The notes under the pieces: generated by a model
What the model was told of the DNA's origin: nothing
Database searches by the model: none
Seen by the model: only the letters and a program-made list of their open reading frames with translations
In this document: piece by piece, positions 58,441-64,000 of the stretch
Position numbering within the stretch: position 1 is the first letter of the stretch
Layout: each line of letters begins with the position of its first letter
Assembly (NCBI GenBank): GCA_030762175.1
Contig: CM060846.1
Location: 240,695,012-240,759,011, forward strand
Length of the DNA: 64,000 nt
Source: Metallyticus violacea
Lineage: Eukaryota; Arthropoda; Insecta; Mantodea; Metallyticidae
Reading direction: 5' to 3'
Made by a program: the position numbers and the translations under genes

Positions 58441-59934
58441 ACTCAGTACTGATTACACCGTTGTTTGAGAGGGACATCTAGCCTTCAGTATTGCACAATT
58501 AATGCCAATTTAACTACCAAAATTACAACCATCAAGATTTTCCCATGGCACTTAAAAAGCCACCACCAGAAGGATGCTTTCCCTCCAGAAATGATTTTAC
58601 CATATCACAGTATATAGAGAAAGTTTGTAACAAGTCTCTAATTTGCAAATCTTCATGATGATTCAGGCTGCATTCATAAAAATAGAGATAAATAAGTTAT
58701 CGACTTAGAAATTTGTAGACACTTTGTTATTAGCAAAAAAACATTCACATGACAAAAAATGATCAGAAGCACAACTTAGTATTAGCTTTTACATTGAATC
58801 TTGCAAAATACAAACTTGCATGTTTATGTTTTTGTGCAACCTCAGAAATAAGGCAATTGGAAGAAGCTAAACAAAATAAAAATTTTGGCATCACTCACTG
58901 AAAAGCTTATATCACTTTGCAATTCACATGACATACAACATAACAAGCAAGTCATATAAAGGCAGTTTATTAAGGGAAGGAAAATGAAAATTCTTGGTAT
59001 ATTTACGTAAATAAGTTGATTAAAATAGTTTGGAAATTATTTTTTGCTTTTATGCATTGCTATGAAGGAGCAATTTTTCTTAACTATTTTACATATTTTA
59101 TATTTTTGGAGTTGATTAATGCTTTTTATACAATGCAATTTGAATGTAAAAATTGACATCAATTTATAATATGGTAAATATCTTCTTATATTTTTCAATC
59201 TCACATACTTTATAAACTTCTTCAAATGCCACCATGGTACATATTTTTTCTACTCATTCTTTCACCAATTATAAAACACCTACTTGATATTCTGACATTT
59301 CAAGTCAATTGCATCTTCTCTTTTCATTTCTTTACTTGGTTTATCCTATAATATAAATTCTGTATTGTAATACTGATGTAAATCGCTTGCAAAATGTATG
59401 CATTATATCCAGAGCTTTGCAGCATGAAACAAACATCATATATGCAGTAACCATAACACAAATCATAATGATACTATAGGTTTCACGGAACTCTTATTAT
59501 TTATTCTTAGAACTATATATTTAAATGACTAAACTATGCCAAATAATCTTAGGCATACTATCACCATAAATCACTATTAATTTAAAAAATATATTTATGA
59601 AAGCTATATTAAACTACATATTACATTTTTTTTTTTTTAAGAAGGTGAATATATCTTGTCTTACCATTGTGAAAATACAGTATTTAGTTTAAACATATTG
59701 GTATCTATGCTCAAATTAACTCTGCAATGTGTTAATCAGGTTAAAAGGATGTTAAACAAATAAGTAATGTAATGAGAACACAAACCAGCACTGTATTGAC
59801 ACAATTGATTTGCTTCATAGATTTAATATGATTGTTTCACTTTCACATGGACCCTAGTATTCACTGCTACAGTTGTGCACATTCAAATCAAAGAGAGATC
59901 TTTCAGAGAATGTATGCCTAAATAGATTACATAC
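58441..59934. other. no recognised gene; probable intron or flank of the Reps-like gene
   Basis: AT-rich DNA. On the minus strand this lies just downstream of the donor site of the exon at 59935-60074, so it should be intron if the exon is real. Confidence 0.45.
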
Positions 59935-60074
59935 CTAAGCGATTAAGGTCTAATGATGAACTTCGAGCATGTGTTCTGTATGGCCTTGGTGGAGGTGGGG
60001 GCGGTGGCTCTTTCTTGGGTCCGATTTGTTGTGTTATAACAGGCATGGGAAGACTTGTTGGCCCTGACTGACTA
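59935..60074 (-). CDS. Reps: internal exon of a REPS1/Reps-like gene (partial)
   Basis: The minus strand shows an acceptor TTTGCATTTCAG before 60074 and a donor GTATGT after 59935. The exon is 140 bp and open throughout, beginning at the third base of a codon. It encodes SQSGPTSLPMPVITQQIGPK then KEPPPPPPPRPYRTHARSSS and LDLNRLG. The run of prolines followed by RPxxTHxRSSSLDxNR matches, from memory, the proline-rich region of vertebrate REPS1. That protein is an EH-domain adaptor binding RalBP1 and working in Ral signalling and endocytosis. Proline-rich tracts there serve SH3 partners. No EH-domain or coiled-coil exon was found in the window; other exons probably lie outside it. Unlike its surroundings it is free of stops and relatively GC-rich, as expected of a conserved exon. 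Confidence 0.68.
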
Positions 60075-60599
60075 CTGAAATGCAAATAAACATTGTTTTT
60101 AACACTGAAAGGAAACATTTTAACAGGAAATGTAATCTTTGCATTATTTCATGGAAAAATTAATTTTTTATCCAATATTAATTTTAATTGCAGTACAGTT
60201 TTTCAGTCTTATAAAACCTGTGCCTTTTATCTTGCCCATCCCTAATAATTTTTCCATTTGGCAACAAACTATAACATGGTGGAAGTATATATTTCTTTGC
60301 AACGGTACATTTAAGATTCCTTAAAATTATGTACTGTATTTATTATCAAAATACTACTAACATTATAATTGCATTTTTATTTCAATATCAAACAAAAAAT
60401 AGCATAATAAAGCATTGTAAAATAACCATTTTCAAATAAAGAAAGAAGCATTTTTTATGCTGATATATACCTGCTGATATTTATACTTTTTAAGCATATT
60501 CTTTTAAAGTACAGGGAGGTTCATATTCTCCACATAGAAGATGCAGTGGCCTCTTTCCCACAAGTATTAACAACTTCTGCTAGCTGGCCAACATGCACA

Positions 60600-60960
60600 T
60601 AAACACACACACTGACTTACAATGAAATGTTGGTATATAAACTGACATATATCTATTGTGGAATGTTACTTGCCTATGAAGATAAAGCCAAGCTTCATCA
60701 GTGAAAGAGAAAATTTTTGGGTAAATTTTTCCTCTATTAATACTATTGAAAATTCAACTGATTTAATTGTTGTGTTTGCAGTACTACTGAGATTCTGTTG
60801 CTTTTCTTTCAGAGCTCTCTGATATTCTCATTCCTTGTGAAAAATGTCTGAGAGACTTCTCCAGATGGTGCACTAAATTTGTGCCTATTTAAATTTTTCT
60901 TCTATAAGAAAATAATGAATTCTAATGCACTTTATTCTAAGCAGACTTTACTCTAGGATT
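60600..60960 (-). pseudogene. mariner/IS630-type transposase fragment
   Basis: The minus strand reads KIFSFTDEAWLYLHRQVTFH near 60665-60720, resembling the FSDEAxFHLxGxVNxQN block holding the first catalytic Asp of insect mariner relatives. RNENIRELSERK near 60810-60850 may correspond to the ENVxxIRE linker. Everything else is lost. It would lie in an intron of the Reps-like gene, upstream of the exon. Moderate certainty. Confidence 0.45.
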
Positions 60961-63481
60961 ATACATAAGTAGTTCTTTCACCATTCTTTCAGTTGTGATG
61001 CTGGCAGAGTGGCATGAGTTTCAAGGCCAACATACCAGTTTGATAAACCTGCCCCAGCTTGTGTAGCCTGATTAATCTTGAATGACGGTTTATCAGCTGA
61101 TGCAGTACCCTGCTGCCATGTAGGTCATCAGATAATTGGATGACCCAAGTACCTAATCAACATTGTCTACTTCCTCTGCCACTTAAATTGTATCTTGAAG
61201 ATATACAGCACTGACTGACTTATAATAGTGGGCAGACATAAAGTCACAAGTTTCTGGATTATAACAAAGTTTAATAATACAATAAAACAAGCATAATACA
61301 TTAGCACTGTGCATAATATGAGCATATTTGCAAAATGTGCACTTAAAAAATAGTATACATTCTCTGCTACTTTTTATTGCATTTAGAACAATCCTCAGCT
61401 GTAGTTGGTTTGGAGTAGCAAGTAAATGTAAAAGCATATTCAATTAATATTCTTTGCCTATTTTACTCTGCAGGAAGAGCTTCTTCCTTTCACTGAAGGG
61501 AACAGTCTTTTCATTTCAGATACTTTTTGTAGCACATCACAGACAGTACATAATATATAATGGGAGTCATACTCATCAAATATAGTTAACATTCTACTTG
61601 ATTTTTCATATGCAGCTTTCCACCTTTCACAGCATAATAGATACTTGACTGTTAGTCTCGACTCTTACATTGTCTTCAAAAAAGCTTTTGAATTATATAG
61701 CTTCTATATGTGAGCACAGATTTTTTGGTAGTACGACTTCAATCTATTTTTATAAACTGATGTATCTGACCTAAATTGGTATATTTGTACAGAGTATGAA
61801 CAATGCTCTTCTGAAAAATGTTTCTGCAGCAATATTGAGATGTTTGCTTCTCTTGCTTTACTTCATTGTTTAATTTTAATTTATATGTCAAGAAGCTTCA
61901 TTGTCTATTTTTTGTAAAAAATTATTTCCAGTCGATGCACATCAGTCATTATTAGATTGTTAGTCATGAATCCATGTTTATTTAATAAATCATCAGAACA
62001 TTTTAATGAAGAAACTAGAACTTGTGAATTTGGAAGATAGTCAAGTGATGGGCTATGTAAGGCTGAACACACACTTACAAACCAATAGAGAGATCAAGAA
62101 GCATATTTTTTTTATACTAGCTAGAGGGGCCAATGCAGCAACTAAAATTACTATGTTAGAATTGAAAATTCTTGGAAACTTGCAACAATGGTAGAAAATA
62201 ACTGACAAAAGCAATGGCTTCTTCAGATCACTTAATGAATTTTGTATCACACAGACCCAAAAATCAGGTTTTCTTTGTTCGGAAAACAATTTCACCTTAT
62301 TAATTTTTATTAAGTTACTTGCTTGAGAATTGCTTCTAAGGAAATATGAAATATCCTTTGTAACACCCAGACTATTTTTTTTTACCAACATAGCTGACAG
62401 AGAATCACCAAGTACTAAATTTAATCAACAGAATGCATAGTAAATACACAATGCCTTGGGCAGAACTGCTTCGACCCTTGTTTAACCTATTTATCTGACT
62501 ACTCATATTTATAGCACTATCATAAACCTTCCAACTAGTTTAGCCATATTAATCTAAATATTTCCCATATTTCAAGGATGTTTCAACAGAACTGCAGAAT
62601 ACATGTCACTGAATAATGAGAAACTAATTCTGTTTTCAAAACTTGATTACCCCCATTAGTATTAACATGTATGATGCACAGTAAGAATTGTTCTTGTTCT
62701 AAAATATCAAATTTTTCACCCAGGAAAACATTTTGTATTGCTATCTGCAATTACAAGTTTTTTGGCATGAAATATTCTTAAACACCTATCAGAATGAATA
62801 TTGTGGCTTATATAAGAGTGTGATTCATTAACAGTTAATTAATGTGGTGTCAGTAATGCTGTTGTACACTCATTTCTGAGTGTTTATAATACTCATAATT
62901 TTAATCTTTTTATGCTAACCTGATTTGGATACAAAATAGGACATATTCTATGGCTAGGAAATAAAGGGGGCAACATTTTTCATTTATCATTCATTTATAA
63001 GTAATATTTCAAGAAAACCTTGCAAACATCTGTAATTATGTTCTAGAATGAAATTTCCATATGCATCAAGTTAAACATACGAATGTATTAGTATTTTTAA
63101 GTCTTCTTAAGGAATTAATAACATAGAAAAGAACAAATATTTTGGTGTAAACAACATCACAAAAAATGGGATACTACAAAGTTGCTTTAGCAACAAAATT
63201 TGCAAACTGATGAGCAGCACACTACATGGATATTGCTTTTATGCATATAGTACACATGAGAGGTCTTCCTTTTCTTGCTTATTGGGCTATTCTGCATGTT
63301 TTTCTGTTGTTATGGCCTACAACTACATCCAATGCTTCTTCTGGTGGAACATCAGGTCCTGCTAAGCTAAATGTTGTCAGTTGCAATTCCTGTGGAAGTT
63401 TTCGATCCTGAGCTCTTCTTTACATGTGTTTCAGCACAAGAGAGCCAGCAAGCTCTTTCAAAAATGTACCTCTGTCACCAA
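60961..63481. other. no recognised gene
   Basis: AT-rich DNA. Open frames near 61183-61443, 62006-62194 and 63226-63411 carry no recognisable motif. Confidence 0.45.
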
Positions 63482-63521
63482 GATGATGACGATGATGATG
63501 ATGATGATGATGATGATGATA
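63482..63521 (-). repeat. (ATC)n tail of the LINE at 63522-64000
   Basis: About 13 GAT units (plus strand) follow directly on the minus-strand 3' end GGTGAATAAAATTTTATC. This fits a microsatellite-type LINE tail in place of poly(A). The poly-Asp frame it creates is not a protein feature. Confidence 0.88.
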
Positions 63522-63625
63522 AAATTTTATTCACCATTTGGATCATTTACATAACATGGGCTTCATCCAGAATATAATATAAGCAATATACAAGTTTAGT
63601 AATTATACTACATTTACAATATGCC

Positions 63626-64000
63626 TTATTTAAAGTTCATATATTCACTTACTGAATAAAAGGTATGTTGTAGTAGAACGGCTTTGACTTCTTTATTAAA
63701 TTGTTTTATATTGGTTATTTCTTTAATATTTATTGGTAGTTTGCTATACATTGTAGTGCTTACATTTGAGAGATTATTTTTTAAAATATTTGTACTACAT
63801 ATCTGAACATGGAGGTCATTTTTCCTTCTTGTATTATAAGAATGAATATCTATAATTGCACATAATTCTCCCTGATGCCTCTTAATATGGTTTACGACCT
63901 CTATTATAAAGAGGCAGGCTAATGGTAGTATATTATGTTTCCTAAAATGGGGTCTACAGGATGTTATACTATCTATTCCACTTATAATTCTTATTGCTCT
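63626..64000 (-). CDS. LINE reverse transcriptase C-terminus, open reading frame running off the window
   Basis: Read from the right edge, 124 codons are open on the minus strand to a TAA at 63626-63628. They encode RAIRIISGIDSITSCRPHFR, then NILPLACLFIIEVVNHIKR, IHSYNTRRKNDLHV, YSKLPINIKEITNIKQFNKE and HTFYSVSEYMNFK. This is the typical C-terminal region after the RT of Jockey/CR1-group LINEs (ILPLxxL...HxYNTRxxxxL...KLPxxIK...FYSVxEY). Absence of stops over 370 bp contrasts with every other LINE here and suggests a young copy. The RT palm lies beyond the window. A 3' UTR of about 100 bp leads to the (ATC)n tail. No ATG start belongs to this segment. Confidence 0.8.
   Translation of the reverse strand, partial: RAIRIISGIDSITSCRPHFRKHNILPLACLFIIEVVNHIKRHQGELCAIIDIHSYNTRRKNDLHVQICSTNILKNNLSNVSTTMYSKLPINIKEITNIKQFNKEVKAVLLQHTFYSVSEYMNFK

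Noticed and set aside
63371..63577. poly-Asp protein
   Set aside because: It is a translation of the (GAT)n tract that forms the tail of a LINE on the other strand.

Overview
The window is AT-rich animal nuclear DNA, almost certainly from an insect. It holds no operons and no intact autonomous genes. What can be read is one probable host-gene exon plus a dense layering of decayed mobile elements. The only host-coding piece I can support is a 140-bp exon on the minus strand (59935-60074) with clean splice signals. It encodes a proline-rich, RSSSLD-containing segment resembling REPS1/Reps (RalBP1-associated EH-domain protein). Much of the right-hand third may therefore be intron or flank of that gene. 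The tRNA-headed SINE called SINE-B here resembles, from memory, the SINE superfamily of locusts and other polyneopteran insects, so I lean towards a hemimetabolous, possibly polyneopteran, insect. I cannot name the species.

Layout. 1-2550: a LINE copy cut by the window edge (LINE-R copy 1). 2551-6472: gene-free DNA with one small foldback element. 6473-10905: LINE-R copy 3, the most complete in layout (ORF1 with an NPGP motif, endonuclease, RT). 10905-11905: two Penelope-like (PLE) fragments head to head. 13690-15625: an RTE-like LINE holding a 132-bp foldback and SINE-A. 15785-17735: a Jockey/CR1-like LINE holding a SINE-B piece and a 689-bp mariner deletion derivative. 20490-21310: PLE pieces. 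24690-25545: an uncharacterised multi-copy-type pseudogene. 25560-30092: LINE-R copy 2 with two SINE-A insertions, each with a target-site duplication. 33992-40572: a PLE-rich block with six fragments. 40795-44335: SINE-B copies and a minus-strand LINE. 45905-48230: a large foldback, a 71-base A run, a hairpin element and a mariner pseudogene. 49005-54902: minus-strand LINE fragments broken by SINEs, including an ORF1 start with a near-canonical 2A-like motif. 55391-58440: SINE-B, an 800-bp-scale foldback and a PLE terminus. 59935-60074: the Reps-like exon. 63482-64000: an open, apparently young LINE C-terminus with an (ATC)n tail.

The most interesting theme is a set of hammerhead-ribozyme-like motifs: a CTGANGA box, a short hairpin, GAAA, then a tiny stem ending in GTC or GTT. 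They recur at about ten places, and wherever coding sequence is present they lie just 3' of Penelope GIY-YIG remnants. Several PLE copies are head-to-head inverted. Three short foldback elements (132-186 bp) look like non-autonomous derivatives of PLE termini, with target duplications of 11-16 bp. Nearly all copies carry one extra T between the CTGANGA box and the hairpin, which is not in the textbook hammerhead.
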